Assembly: GCF_003402575.1 (NCBI RefSeq)
Contig: NZ_BGZJ01000001.1
Span: 868,001 to 932,000, forward strand
Direction: 5' to 3'
DNA from: Mesosutterella multiformis
GTDB lineage: Bacteria; Pseudomonadota; Gammaproteobacteria; Burkholderiales; Burkholderiaceae_F
DNA length: 64,000 nt
Shown: piece by piece, positions 1 through 7,193 of the stretch
Layout: each line of letters begins with the position of its first letter
Numbering within the stretch: the first letter of the stretch is position 1
Position numbers and translations under genes: made by a program
The notes under the pieces: generated by a model
The model's database searches: none
What the model saw: the letters and a program-made list of their open reading frames with translations, nothing else
Told to the model about the DNA's origin: nothing

Positions 1-248
1 TGATGAAGAATGGTCTTATCGAGGCTCTCAGCAGGGCAGGTGTCCGTTCTGCCGGTTATCCGTACCAGCGCTACATCATGCAGGATATGATGGAGGCAGC
101 CGTCAGGGCCGGCCGTCAGGATCTGCTCCGCATGCCGGTCGGACAGGCGGTCAATGCATTCTCCTGCCGCAGCGCGGCAGAAACCCTCTCCGAGATCCGG
201 ACTGCGCTTCTCGAAGTGATCGAACTCATGGATAAAGAAGGAAAGTAA
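1..248 (+). CDS. C-terminal end of a nitronate monooxygenase-like flavin oxidoreductase (partial)
   Basis: Only the last 81 or so residues are inside the window; the reading frame is open to the left edge, so the true start lies outside. The fragment reads ...YPYQRYIMQDMMEAA... then MPVGQAVNAF and an acidic helix. A Gly-Gln-Ala segment followed by a helix of this kind resembles the C-terminus of the nitronate monooxygenase / 2-nitropropane dioxygenase family, FMN enzymes with a TIM barrel. No catalytic residue is visible in this piece, so the family call is an inference from the tail alone. The stop codon lies 2 bases before the next gene, so the two are probably co-transcribed. Confidence 0.5.
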   Translation, partial: MKNGLIEALSRAGVRSAGYPYQRYIMQDMMEAAVRAGRQDLLRMPVGQAVNAFSCRSAAETLSEIRTALLEVIELMDKEGK

Positions 249-250
249 GA

Positions 251-481
251 ATGGCTCAGGAAAAGTTTCTGCTGAATGGTGAATTCATCAAGTTGGACGC
301 GCTTCTCAAGGCGACCGGACTCGCCCCGAGCGGCGGTGTCGCGAAGGAGATGATTCAGTCGGGCGATGTGACCGTGAACGGCGAAAAAGAAACCCGCCGG
401 GGAGCGAAGCTCCGGGGCGGGGAGGTGGTATCCGTTCAGGGAAGCGGCCGCGAGATTCTCGTCGAAGCCGCCGCGTCCTGA
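251..481 (+). CDS. YbcJ-like RNA-binding S4-domain protein
   Basis: A 76-residue protein that is essentially one S4 RNA-binding fold. The N-terminal half carries the hydrophobic start (EFIKLDALLKATGLAPSGG), the middle the typical S4 helix and turn (AKEMIQSGDVTVNGE), and the end a basic strand (RRGAKLRGGEVV). E. coli YbcJ, about 70 residues and ribosome-associated, has the same layout, with Gly-Gly before the second helix. It is probably cytoplasmic and binds structured RNA; the actual target is not known from sequence. It follows the preceding gene by 2 bases and converges on fadD, which ends 11 bases further on. Confidence 0.85.
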   Translation: MAQEKFLLNGEFIKLDALLKATGLAPSGGVAKEMIQSGDVTVNGEKETRRGAKLRGGEVVSVQGSGREILVEAAAS

Positions 482-492
482 TTTACAGGCTT

Positions 493-2175
493 TCAGCGGA
501 TATTCCGCAGTTCCCGGCGGAGAATCTTTCCGACCGGGGACTTCGGAAGCGCGTCCGCAAAGACAATCTTTCTCGGACGCTTATAGCCTGTCAGCCGTTC
601 GCGGCACCAGTCGCGGACTTCCTGTGCCGTGAGGGAAGGATCCTTCTTCACGATCACGGCCTTGATCGTTTCATCTGACGACTTGGACTTTTCACCAATC
701 ACGCCGACCTCGAGCACCTTCGGGTTCGACGCAATCACGCTTTCCACTTCATTCGGGTAGACGTTGTAGCCCGAGACAATGATCAGATCCTTTTTGCGGT
801 CGGTGATCGTGACCTTGCCCTCCGCGTCCATCCAGCCGATGTCTCCCGTGCGGAGCCAGTCGCCGTTCATAACCTTGGCGGTTTCATCCGGGCGGTTCCA
901 GTATCCGGCCATCACCTGAGGCCCTCTCACACAGATTTCGCCAGTGTGGGCTTCAATCTGGGCAGGATCAGCGCAGCGCCCAAGATCCTCAAAGTCATCA
1001 CTCCGGATAGAGATTTCGGTTGACGGAAGCGGGTAACCGACAGACCCGTCCCAAGGGGTGTCCGGGAGATTGCCGCAGATGCCGGGGGATGCTTCCGTAA
1101 GGCCATACGCTTCCAGAATCGTGTGCCCGGTGATCTTTTCCCACTTCTCGGCGACCGGTTTCTGCACCTGACTGCCGCCGCCTACCGTCATCTTGAGTCC
1201 TGAGAAGTCGAGCTTCGAGAAACGCTCGCTGTTCGTGAGCGCGTTGAAAAGCGAATTGACAGCCGGGAAAGCGGAGGGCTTCCACTTCTCAAACTCATCA
1301 ATGACGTGGTTGATGTCGCGGGGATCCGCAATCAGGACCTGGCGCGCGGCACGCTTCAGGAAGCAGAGCGTCGCGGTGAAGGAGAAGATGTGATAGAGCG
1401 GAAGCACGGTGAGCGCGGTTTCCTTGCCGATCACAAAGGTCTGGGAAATCCACGTGCCGGTCTGCTCGACGTTCGCGAGCACATTCCGATGCGTCAGCAT
1501 GGCGCCCTTTGCGACGCCGGTCGTGCCGCCGGTGTACTGAAGAAGCGCGACATCCGTGTTCTTAAGCGGCACGGGGCGGAAACCGGAGGAGTGTCCCTGG
1601 GAGAGCGCGTCGCGGAAACGGACGAGATGCGGCACGCTGAAGGGCGTGATCATTTTTTTCACGTACTTCACAGCGAAATTCACGAGCGTCCGCTTGAAGA
1701 ACGGAAAGAGGTCGGCAATACCGGTGGAAATCACCGTTTCAACGGCGGTGCCGGGAATGGCTTCTTCGAGCGTTTTGCCGAAAGTTTCGGCGATGATCAC
1801 CACCTTCGCGCCGCTGTCAGCGAGCTGATTATGCAGTTCGCGGGCGGTGTAGAGGGGGTTCACGTTGACCGCGATGCAGCCCGCCTTCAGAACGCCGAAA
1901 AGGGACACCGGATACTGAAGAATGTTCGGCATCATGATGGCGACGCGGTCGCCGGGTTTCAGTGTGCTGAGCGACTGGAGATAGCCCGCGAGGTCAGAGG
2001 AGATGTCATTCACCTGGCGATAGGTGAGCGGCTGCTCCATGCTGATGAAAGCCGGGTAGTCGGCGTAGTCCTTTGCCACCCGTTCAAGAAGGCCAGGGAT
2101 GCTGGGGCAGAAGTCCGGATCGATCTTTGCAGGAACACCCTTCGCATAATGAGAAATCCACGGAAATTCTGGCAT
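493..2175 (-). CDS. fadD: Long-chain acyl-CoA synthetase
   Basis: A 560-residue ANL-superfamily enzyme that activates fatty acids to acyl-CoA through an acyl-AMP intermediate. The P-loop-like motif YTGGTTGVAKG sits at residues 214-224. The second core motif follows (ILEAYGLTEASPG), then the hinge aspartate region (WLRTGDIGWMD) and the C-terminal domain with the catalytic lysine context (KSPVGKILRREL) near the end. Length and motifs match E. coli FadD (about 560 residues). The ATG start is preceded by AAGGA at suitable distance. It is transcribed alone: hemG upstream is on the same strand but separated by 84 bases. Its likely role is use or salvage of exogenous fatty acids at the inner membrane. 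Confidence 0.93.
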   Translation of the reverse strand: MPEFPWISHYAKGVPAKIDPDFCPSIPGLLERVAKDYADYPAFISMEQPLTYRQVNDISSDLAGYLQSLSTLKPGDRVAIMMPNILQYPVSLFGVLKAGCIAVNVNPLYTARELHNQLADSGAKVVIIAETFGKTLEEAIPGTAVETVISTGIADLFPFFKRTLVNFAVKYVKKMITPFSVPHLVRFRDALSQGHSSGFRPVPLKNTDVALLQYTGGTTGVAKGAMLTHRNVLANVEQTGTWISQTFVIGKETALTVLPLYHIFSFTATLCFLKRAARQVLIADPRDINHVIDEFEKWKPSAFPAVNSLFNALTNSERFSKLDFSGLKMTVGGGSQVQKPVAEKWEKITGHTILEAYGLTEASPGICGNLPDTPWDGSVGYPLPSTEISIRSDDFEDLGRCADPAQIEAHTGEICVRGPQVMAGYWNRPDETAKVMNGDWLRTGDIGWMDAEGKVTITDRKKDLIIVSGYNVYPNEVESVIASNPKVLEVGVIGEKSKSSDETIKAVIVKKDPSLTAQEVRDWCRERLTGYKRPRKIVFADALPKSPVGKILRRELRNIR

Positions 2176-2259
2176 TTTTAAGTCCTTCTGTTATGACTGG
2201 GAGGCTCTCTTTCGTAAGAGACCGTGAGGAGGAGAGTCGGAGCGGGCTAAGGCCTGTTT

Positions 2260-2796
2260 TCAGGCCAGTGTCAGGCAGTGCCGGGCATACGCCTCGACAT
2301 CATCCCAGTTCGTAAAATCATTGACGGAATGCTTGTCGGTCGGCCCCTTCGTCATCATCATGATGAGACGGATCAGGAATCCGTCCACGGGGCCGCAGTT
2401 CGGGTAGTCAACTTTGCCGGCAAAGCACTTCATCTCGTGCGGCTTCCACGGATTGTTTTCCATGAATTTGCGCGCGTAAACGTTGCCCGCTACTGTCGCT
2501 TTTTCCGGATTACGGGCGATAGCCGTGATGTTGAACATGCTGTTCGGCTTGGCGTCGAGCTTCGCCTTGTTCTTGTTCACGAAGTTGACGAACTGCTTAT
2601 TGAATTCGCCGTATCGGATGGCGCAGCCGAGGAGAATGATGTCGTAGCTGTCGAGGTCAACGCCTTCGCGTTCGGCCTCCATCACGTGCATCATGGTCGC
2701 CTTGTGCCCCTCTGCTTCAATGACTTCGCAGATCCGGCGCGAGATGCGGGCGGTGCGTCCGTCATGGCTCCAGTAGATAATCAGCACATTTTTCAT
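2260..2796 (-). CDS. hemG: Menaquinone-dependent protoporphyrinogen IX dehydrogenase
   Basis: A 178-residue long-chain flavodoxin. It opens with the FMN-phosphate loop region (VLIIYWSHDGRTARI) and shares with E. coli HemG the segments ILLGCAIRYGEFNKQF, RNPEKATVAGNVYARKF and the LIRLIMMMTKGPTD helix. HemG oxidises protoporphyrinogen IX to protoporphyrin IX and hands electrons to menaquinone or ubiquinone, which lets heme be made without oxygen. The ATG at 2796 is chosen over an upstream non-ATG start because it has GGAG at good spacing and begins exactly with the flavodoxin strand. Ferrochelatase HemH, the next step, is encoded at 16061. A GGCCTG/CAGGCC hairpin overlaps the stop codon but has no T-run. 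Confidence 0.9.
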   Translation of the reverse strand: MKNVLIIYWSHDGRTARISRRICEVIEAEGHKATMMHVMEAEREGVDLDSYDIILLGCAIRYGEFNKQFVNFVNKNKAKLDAKPNSMFNITAIARNPEKATVAGNVYARKFMENNPWKPHEMKCFAGKVDYPNCGPVDGFLIRLIMMMTKGPTDKHSVNDFTNWDDVEAYARHCLTLA

Positions 2797-3071
2797 GCGT
2801 AACTCCAGGCCCCGCGGTTCGGGATACGAACAGCGGCAGCGCAGCAACTATATAAAAGGGTAGAAGAGCCGGGCCGGGAGAAACGAGGCCGGAAATCGTG
2901 GTTAATACGGATTTACGCGCGGGTTTCAGAGAATGGCCAGTAAGAAAAAGCGGCACTCAAAACCTCTATTTTAAAAAAGGTTCATCTTTTCTGCCGCACA
3001 AATTTTTGGTCGTCCGCAAGGCTCTCTTATAATTCGCATCAATACAGGACTTCTCCGCCAGGCGACCCCAC

Positions 3072-3437
3072 ATGGCCATTATTTCCGCGCTTTTCTTTGC
3101 AGCTGCCCTGATCGGGCTTTTTCTTCCGGGATATACGCACGAAGTGCTCGGTCTCTGTTTCCTCGCGGCCGTCATTCTGCATAATGCCGGAAGCCTCGGC
3201 TTTTACCGTGATCTTGCCGCAGGGAAGCTGGAAGGGAAGCGGAAAAAAGATGCCGCGGTGATTCTCGCGATCGCGGCGGCCGTGATTCTCCTTATTCTTT
3301 CCGGCTGCGTGATCTTCCTGAATTACTTCATGGGAGCCTCAATCCTGCCGTCTTTCGACTGGATGACTCTTCATATCGCGGCAGCCATCGTTTCATTCCT
3401 CCTTATGCTGCTTCATATGAAGCAGGAGTGGAGCTGA
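3072..3437 (+). CDS. Small DUF4405-type membrane protein, possible heme-binding
   Basis: A 121-residue integral membrane protein with about four hydrophobic segments (near residues 2-20, 24-40, 58-80 and 95-115). Histidines sit in or at the edges of the helices: LHNAG in the second segment, TLHIAAAI and LLHMKQEW in the last. Paired histidines in a small four-helix membrane protein are the pattern of DUF4405 and related cytochrome b-like proteins, which may bind heme. Neither cofactor nor partner can be read from sequence. It stands alone: hemG diverges to the left and a DAHP synthase converges from the right, with a strong bidirectional terminator between. Confidence 0.65.
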   Translation: MAIISALFFAAALIGLFLPGYTHEVLGLCFLAAVILHNAGSLGFYRDLAAGKLEGKRKKDAAVILAIAAAVILLILSGCVIFLNYFMGASILPSFDWMTLHIAAAIVSFLLMLLHMKQEWS

Positions 3438-3446
3438 CAGGAAAAA

Positions 3447-3477
3447 AGAACGGGGCGGATAATTCCGCCCCGTTTTC
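3447..3477. terminator. Bidirectional terminator between the DUF4405 gene and the first DAHP synthase
   Basis: A perfect 11-bp stem (AACGGGGCGGA paired with TCCGCCCCGTT) around a TAAT loop, with an A-run on the left and TTTTCC on the right. It can serve both convergent genes. Confidence 0.85.
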
Positions 3478-3480
3478 CTA

Positions 3481-4560
3481 TCAGGCTGCGTTCTTCGCGC
3501 GGCGGGCTCTGACGGCCGCGGCCAGTTCATCGAGCAGCGGCACCGTGTCCTCCCAGCTGAGGCAGGCATCCGTGACGGACTGGCCGTACACAAGCTCCTT
3601 CCCCGGGACAATATCCTGGCGGCCTTCCACCAGGTTGCTCTCAATCATGACACCCATGATGTTTGCGCTGCCGCCCGACACCTGGCGGGCGATATCCTCT
3701 ACGACGCTGATCTGATTTCGGCAGATCTTGCGGCTGTTCGAGTGGCTCGCGTCAATCATCAGATACGGCAGGTGATGGGCTTTGACGAGGGCTTCAGAGG
3801 CCGCGCGGACGCTTTCGGCATCGTAATTCGGTTCTTTGCCGCCGCGGAGAATCAGATGGCAGTCGTCATTGCCGGTGGTTGAGACAATAGCCGAGATGCC
3901 GCCCTTCGTGACAGAGAGGAAGCAGTGAGGGTGAGCCGCAGCGCCGATCGCGTCGATCGCGATCTTGGTATTGCCATCCGTGCCGTTCTTGAACCCGATC
4001 GGGCAGGAAAGACCGGAGGCAAGTTCCCGGTGCACCTGGCTCTCGGTCGTCCGGGCTCCGATGGCGCCCCAGCTCACGAGGTCCGCGATGTACTGCGGGG
4101 TGATCATATCGAGATACTCAACCGCGGTTGGAAGCCCCATTTCCGTGATATCGAGAATCAGGCTGCGGGCGATTCTGAGACCGTGATTGATGCGGTAGGA
4201 GCCATCAAGATCCGGGTCATTGATAAGCCCCTTCCAGCCAACCGTGGTACGGGGCTTCTCGAAGTAGACGCGCATCAGGATTTCAAGATCAGGAGAGAGG
4301 CGCTTCCGGACTTCGACAAGACGCGAAGCGTATTCGCGCGCCGCTTTCGGATCGTGGATCGAGCAGGGGCCCACGATCACGAGCATCCGGTCATCTTTCC
4401 CATGAATGATGCTGTGACCGGCGTTGCGCGCGAGCTGCACCGTGGCTGAGGCCTTGTCCGTGCAGGGGAACTCGTGGATCAGATGCGCGGGGGGCGCAAG
4501 TTCCCGGATTTCCTTGATCCGAAGGTCGTCGGTCATGTAGCGTTCGAATTCTTGATTCAT
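3481..4560 (-). CDS. aroG: DAHP synthase, class I (copy with Phe-rich leader)
   Basis: A 359-residue 3-deoxy-7-phosphoheptulonate synthase. It condenses phosphoenolpyruvate and erythrose 4-phosphate, the first step of aromatic amino acid synthesis. Family landmarks: MLVIVGPCSIHDP near residue 60, MRVYFEKPRTTVGWKG, the metal-site cysteine in VGPCSIH, FKNGTDG and DASHSN. The N-terminal segment (DDLRIKEIRELAPPAHLI) is the feedback-sensitive extension of the AroF/AroG/AroH type. A paralogue with nearly the same sequence lies immediately upstream (4857-5933). The ATG has GAGGTGA before it. Expression is probably controlled by a Phe/Tyr attenuator in the 296-base leader (see 4664-4741 and 4603-4636). 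Which amino acid inhibits the enzyme cannot be read safely; the symbol marks the family, not the allosteric class. Confidence 0.93.
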   Translation of the reverse strand: MNQEFERYMTDDLRIKEIRELAPPAHLIHEFPCTDKASATVQLARNAGHSIIHGKDDRMLVIVGPCSIHDPKAAREYASRLVEVRKRLSPDLEILMRVYFEKPRTTVGWKGLINDPDLDGSYRINHGLRIARSLILDITEMGLPTAVEYLDMITPQYIADLVSWGAIGARTTESQVHRELASGLSCPIGFKNGTDGNTKIAIDAIGAAAHPHCFLSVTKGGISAIVSTTGNDDCHLILRGGKEPNYDAESVRAASEALVKAHHLPYLMIDASHSNSRKICRNQISVVEDIARQVSGGSANIMGVMIESNLVEGRQDIVPGKELVYGQSVTDACLSWEDTVPLLDELAAAVRARRAKNAA

Positions 4561-4602
4561 GTTTCACCTCAGCAGTTTGAATGGGGATGGGGACCGACGT
4601 AC

Positions 4603-4636
4603 AAAAAAACCGCCGGACCCAATGTCCTGGCGGTTT
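4603..4636 (-). terminator. Attenuator terminator upstream of the first DAHP synthase
   Basis: Read on the minus strand: AAACCGCC, a bulged A, GGAC, loop ATTGG, GTCC, GGCGGTTT, then a run of seven T. It lies 28 bases after the stop codon of the Phe-rich leader peptide and 42 bases before the structural gene start. Its 5' arm (CCGCC.GG, 4633-4626) is also complementary to CCGGCGG inside the leader ORF (4693-4687), which provides a competing antiterminator. Confidence 0.88.
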
Positions 4637-4663
4637 GGAGATCGTTCGAGAGTGCAGAGGAAA

Positions 4664-4741
4664 CTAGGCGCACGAAACAACTCTTTCCGCCGGACAGGGG
4701 AAAAAGTTGAACGTAAAGTAGAAACGGGCGCGGTAGTTCAT
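4664..4741 (-). CDS. Phe-rich leader peptide of an aromatic attenuator
   Basis: A 25-codon ORF that begins MNYRARFYFTFNFFPCP and ends AERVVSCA before TAG. Residues 7-14 are FYFTFNFF; in all there are five Phe and two Tyr codons. This is the arrangement of classical pheL/aroF-type leaders, where a ribosome starved for Phe-tRNA stalls on the run. The last third encodes the CCGGCGG element (4693-4687) able to sequester the 5' arm of the downstream terminator. An in-frame ATG two codons upstream (4747) is an alternative start; the one at 4741 has GGA at a better distance. Its tail (PAERV..CA) is shared with the leader at 6047-6127, which argues that this short ORF is real and that the RNA sequence is under selection. 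Confidence 0.87.
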   Translation of the reverse strand: MNYRARFYFTFNFFPCPAERVVSCA

Positions 4742-4788
4742 TGACATTCCAAACAAAAGAGGATTGCTGCACACTTCTGAATAGCAAA

Positions 4789-4842
4789 CCTTCAGATACT
4801 CTACACCCGCGGCAGGATGATGGCAAAAAACGTATCTGAAGG
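4789..4842. repeat. 11-bp perfect inverted repeat upstream of the Phe-rich leader
   Basis: CCTTCAGATAC (4789-4799) and GTATCTGAAGG (4832-4842) are exact reverse complements separated by 32 bases. The element lies between the end of the upstream DAHP synthase gene (4857) and the start of the leader peptide (4741). On the minus strand the promoter-distal reading of one arm is followed by CGTTTTTT, so it might help to end the upstream transcript. A pair of operator half-sites is the alternative. No equivalent is seen upstream of the other leader. Confidence 0.5.
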
Positions 4843-4856
4843 CAGCATAAGGACTT

Positions 4857-5933
4857 TTACATGTTGCGGGCGCGGCGGTCGCGGACGGACCGCGCGAGCT
4901 GATCGAGCAGCGGCACGGTATCTTCCCAGCTGATGCAGGCGTCCGTCACTGACTGACCGTAGGTGAGCGGCTGCCCCGGCACGATATCCTGACGTCCTTC
5001 GACCAGATTGCTTTCAATCATCACGCCCATGATGTTCGGGGAGCCCTCAGAAATCTGCTCCGCGATGTCGCTCACAACATTAATCTGGTTGCGGCAGATC
5101 TTGTGGCTGTTCGAGTGGCTTGCATCAATCATGAGGAAGGGATCATGGCCGGCTTTGACGAGACCTTCAGAGGCCGCCTTGACACTTGCGGCGTCATAGT
5201 TCGGCGCCTTGCCGCCGCGGAGAATCAGGTGGCAGTCGTCATTTCCGGTGGTGGAAACGATGGCGGAGATACCGGCCTTTGTTACGCCAAGGAAGCAGTG
5301 CGGATGGTTCGCGGCGCCGATCGCGTCCGTCGCGATCTTGATATTGCCATCCGTCCCGTTCTTGAAACCGATCGGGCAGGACAGACCGGAGGCGAGTTCG
5401 CGGTGCACCTGGCTCTCGGTCGTCCGGGCACCGATTGCACCCCAGCTGACGAAGTCCGCGATGTACTGCGGGGAAATCATATCGAGGAACTCAACGCCGA
5501 TCGGGAGTCCCATCTCCGTGATATCAGAGATCAGTCCCCGGGCCACGCGGAGGCCGTGGTTGATGCGGAAGGATCCATCCAGATCCGGGTCGTTGATAAG
5601 GCCTTTCCAGCCGACCGTGGTGCGGGGCTTCTCGAAGTAGACACGCATGATGATTTCAAGGTCCCCCGCGAGACGGCGGCGTTCTGCGACGAGTCGCTCC
5701 GCATACTCACGGGCCGCTTTCGGGTCATGGATCGAGCAGGGGCCGACAATGACGAGAAGGCGGTCATCTTCGCCGTGGATAATCCGATGGGCGGCCGTTC
5801 GGGCACGCTGCACCGTGGCTGAAGCGAGATCCGTACAGGGGAATTCGTGAATCAGATGCGTAGGCGGGGTCAGTTCCCGTATTTCCTTGATCCGAAGGTC
5901 GTCCGTCATGTAGCGCTCAAATTCCTGATGCAT
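4857..5933 (-). CDS. aroF: DAHP synthase, class I (copy with Tyr-rich leader)
   Basis: A 358-residue paralogue of the neighbouring enzyme; the two align along their full length, with differences spread over the surface and N-terminus (for example EFPCTDLASATVQRARTAAHRI against EFPCTDKASATVQLARNAGHSI). The active-site segments VGPCSIHDP, EKPRTTVGWKG, FKNGTDGN and DASHSN are all kept, so it should be an active 3-deoxy-7-phosphoheptulonate synthase. The upstream leader is Tyr-rich, unlike the Phe-rich leader of the other copy, which suggests that the two isoenzymes answer to different end products, as AroF and AroG do in enteric bacteria. The symbol is assigned only from that regulatory hint. 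Confidence 0.92.
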   Translation of the reverse strand: MHQEFERYMTDDLRIKEIRELTPPTHLIHEFPCTDLASATVQRARTAAHRIIHGEDDRLLVIVGPCSIHDPKAAREYAERLVAERRRLAGDLEIIMRVYFEKPRTTVGWKGLINDPDLDGSFRINHGLRVARGLISDITEMGLPIGVEFLDMISPQYIADFVSWGAIGARTTESQVHRELASGLSCPIGFKNGTDGNIKIATDAIGAANHPHCFLGVTKAGISAIVSTTGNDDCHLILRGGKAPNYDAASVKAASEGLVKAGHDPFLMIDASHSNSHKICRNQINVVSDIAEQISEGSPNIMGVMIESNLVEGRQDIVPGQPLTYGQSVTDACISWEDTVPLLDQLARSVRDRRARNM

Positions 5934-5987
5934 GTTGTTATCCGTTTATCGTGATGGGTTAATGAAGAGGGGTTGGTGTTCAGGTAC

Positions 5988-6017
5988 AAAAAAACCGCCG
6001 GAATCCGGCGGTTTTTT
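5988..6017 (-). terminator. Attenuator terminator upstream of the second DAHP synthase
   Basis: On the minus strand: AAAACCGCCGG, loop ATT, CCGGCGG and a run of seven T. The stem is perfect. It lies 29 bases after the stop of the Tyr-rich leader. The 5' arm CCGCCGG (6011-6005) is also an exact complement of CCGGCGG (6076-6070) in the leader ORF, so terminator and antiterminator are mutually exclusive. Confidence 0.9.
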
Positions 6018-6046
6018 CTTGCGTTCTTGATCAGTGCTTGAAAACG

Positions 6047-6127
6047 TCAGGCGCACCAAAGAACTCTTTCCGCCGGGAGACGAAAAAAGCCGTAATAGTA
6101 GTAAGCGCCGTAAACGTGATTCAGCAT
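6047..6127 (-). CDS. Tyr-rich leader peptide of an aromatic attenuator
   Basis: A 26-codon ORF: MLNHVYGAYYYYGFF, then RLPAERVLWCA and TGA. There are five Tyr codons (positions 6 and 9-12) and two Phe codons (14-15). The run TAC TAC TAT TAC is followed 16 bases later by the CCGGCGG antiterminator element at 6076-6070. A ribosome waiting for Tyr-tRNA would therefore leave that element free to pair with the terminator's 5' arm and permit read-through into the DAHP synthase gene. No strong Shine-Dalgarno sequence is visible. The last residues (PAERV..CA) match the leader of the paralogue at 4664-4741. Confidence 0.87.
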   Translation of the reverse strand: MLNHVYGAYYYYGFFRLPAERVLWCA

Positions 6128-6224
6128 TTGATCTGGAGTCGCAGTAAAAGTGTGACAGTGTTCAGAGAACTCTACTCCTAACCGGCTGATAAAAGTAATT
6201 CCGCTTCTTTCAGCCGGCTGGATA

Positions 6225-7181
6225 TCAGTTCATGAAGAAGATCACGGTGAGGTGATAAAACACCGGTGCCGCAAAGGTGAGAGGGGCCATGCGTTCCAGA
6301 ATCCCTCGCGTGATGTAGAGATTGTCGACTGAGTTATAGCGGGCGCCGAGACTCTTTTTCACGGACGAGATCACGAGGTCACCCATGATGCCAGACACAA
6401 TGATGGCGAGTGTCATGAGCCCGGCCTGCCAGAGACGGAACGGCGTAAGCCAGTAAAGCGCAAGACCGCAGAGCAGTGTGATGAAGCTGCCGACAAAAAC
6501 GCCCTTCGATGTCTTGTTCGGGTTCGACATGAGAGGCTTGCCTCCGAGGATCGAACTCATCAGCACCGCGAAGAGGTCACCGAAGAAGATCATCATGAGG
6601 AAGTAGACGAGCATCAGCGGGCCGCTGGAAGCAAACCGGTTGAAGTCGAGAAGCGAAATGGCCGGTGCGTGGCTCACGCAGAAAATGGAAAGCATGATGC
6701 CCCACTGCACCTTGGCAACGCGCTCCAGATAGCGGTCAGTGTCATGCGTTGCCGCCATCACGACCGGGAGCAGCAGGAAAAGGTAGACCGGAATAAACAG
6801 CGTGAAGAACCAGTACTGCTCAAAAGCGATCAGGAGGTACTGAAGCGGGATCGCCACATAGAAAGCAATCACGAGAGCCCAGTGATCGGTGTAATGGGTC
6901 GGCGTGAGAGCAATGAATTCTCTCAGGACAAAAAACGAGAGAAAGGCGAAAACAACCAGAAGCGCTCCCTGTCCCAGCCAGAACGCGACGGCAAAAATAC
7001 CGATCAGCCACCAGGCGGACCGAACCCGCGAGTTAACAAGGCGGATCCGCTGCTGCTGCTGGGTTGTGGTCGCGCGGGATGAGGCCCACTGGCCGTACCC
7101 GGTCGCAACCGCGGCGAGCAGAATCAGGACAGAGAGGATGAGGAGATAAGCCTCTTCAAGATGAAAACCTAAGCGCATCAT
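6225..7181 (-). CDS. CdsA/YnbB-like membrane protein with altered signature
   Basis: A 318-residue protein with about eight hydrophobic segments that resembles the phosphatidate cytidylyltransferase family, closest in layout to E. coli YnbB (SHAPAISLL, LVYFLMMIFFGDLF, NPNKTSKGVFVGSFIT, GIMGDLVISSVKKSLG, FAAPVFYHL). The family makes CDP-diacylglycerol from phosphatidate and CTP. The usual C-terminal signature K-D...P-x-H-G-G-x-x-D-R-x-D is not kept: the matching region reads YITRGILERMAPL (about residues 289-301), so the acidic residues needed for metal binding appear to be missing. It has a strong AGGAGG site and follows plsC by 12 bases. A changed substrate or lost activity are both possible; a separate CdsA elsewhere in the genome would be expected. 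Confidence 0.75.
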   Translation of the reverse strand: MMRLGFHLEEAYLLILSVLILLAAVATGYGQWASSRATTTQQQQRIRLVNSRVRSAWWLIGIFAVAFWLGQGALLVVFAFLSFFVLREFIALTPTHYTDHWALVIAFYVAIPLQYLLIAFEQYWFFTLFIPVYLFLLLPVVMAATHDTDRYLERVAKVQWGIMLSIFCVSHAPAISLLDFNRFASSGPLMLVYFLMMIFFGDLFAVLMSSILGGKPLMSNPNKTSKGVFVGSFITLLCGLALYWLTPFRLWQAGLMTLAIIVSGIMGDLVISSVKKSLGARYNSVDNLYITRGILERMAPLTFAAPVFYHLTVIFFMN

Positions 7182-7193
7182 CGTGAATTCCTC

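Noticed and set aside
2251-2266. GGCCTG/CAGGCC hairpin at the end of hemG as terminator
   Set aside because: It overlaps the stop codon, and no T-run follows.
4569-4826. An 85-codon frame in the leader of the first DAHP synthase
   Set aside because: It runs through the attenuator stem in a different frame from the Phe-rich leader and has no ribosome site.
6181-6218. Inverted repeat ACCGGCTGA/TCAGCCGGC as terminator of the CdsA-like gene
   Set aside because: The arms match, but there is no T-run and the loop is 20 bases, so a terminator cannot be claimed.
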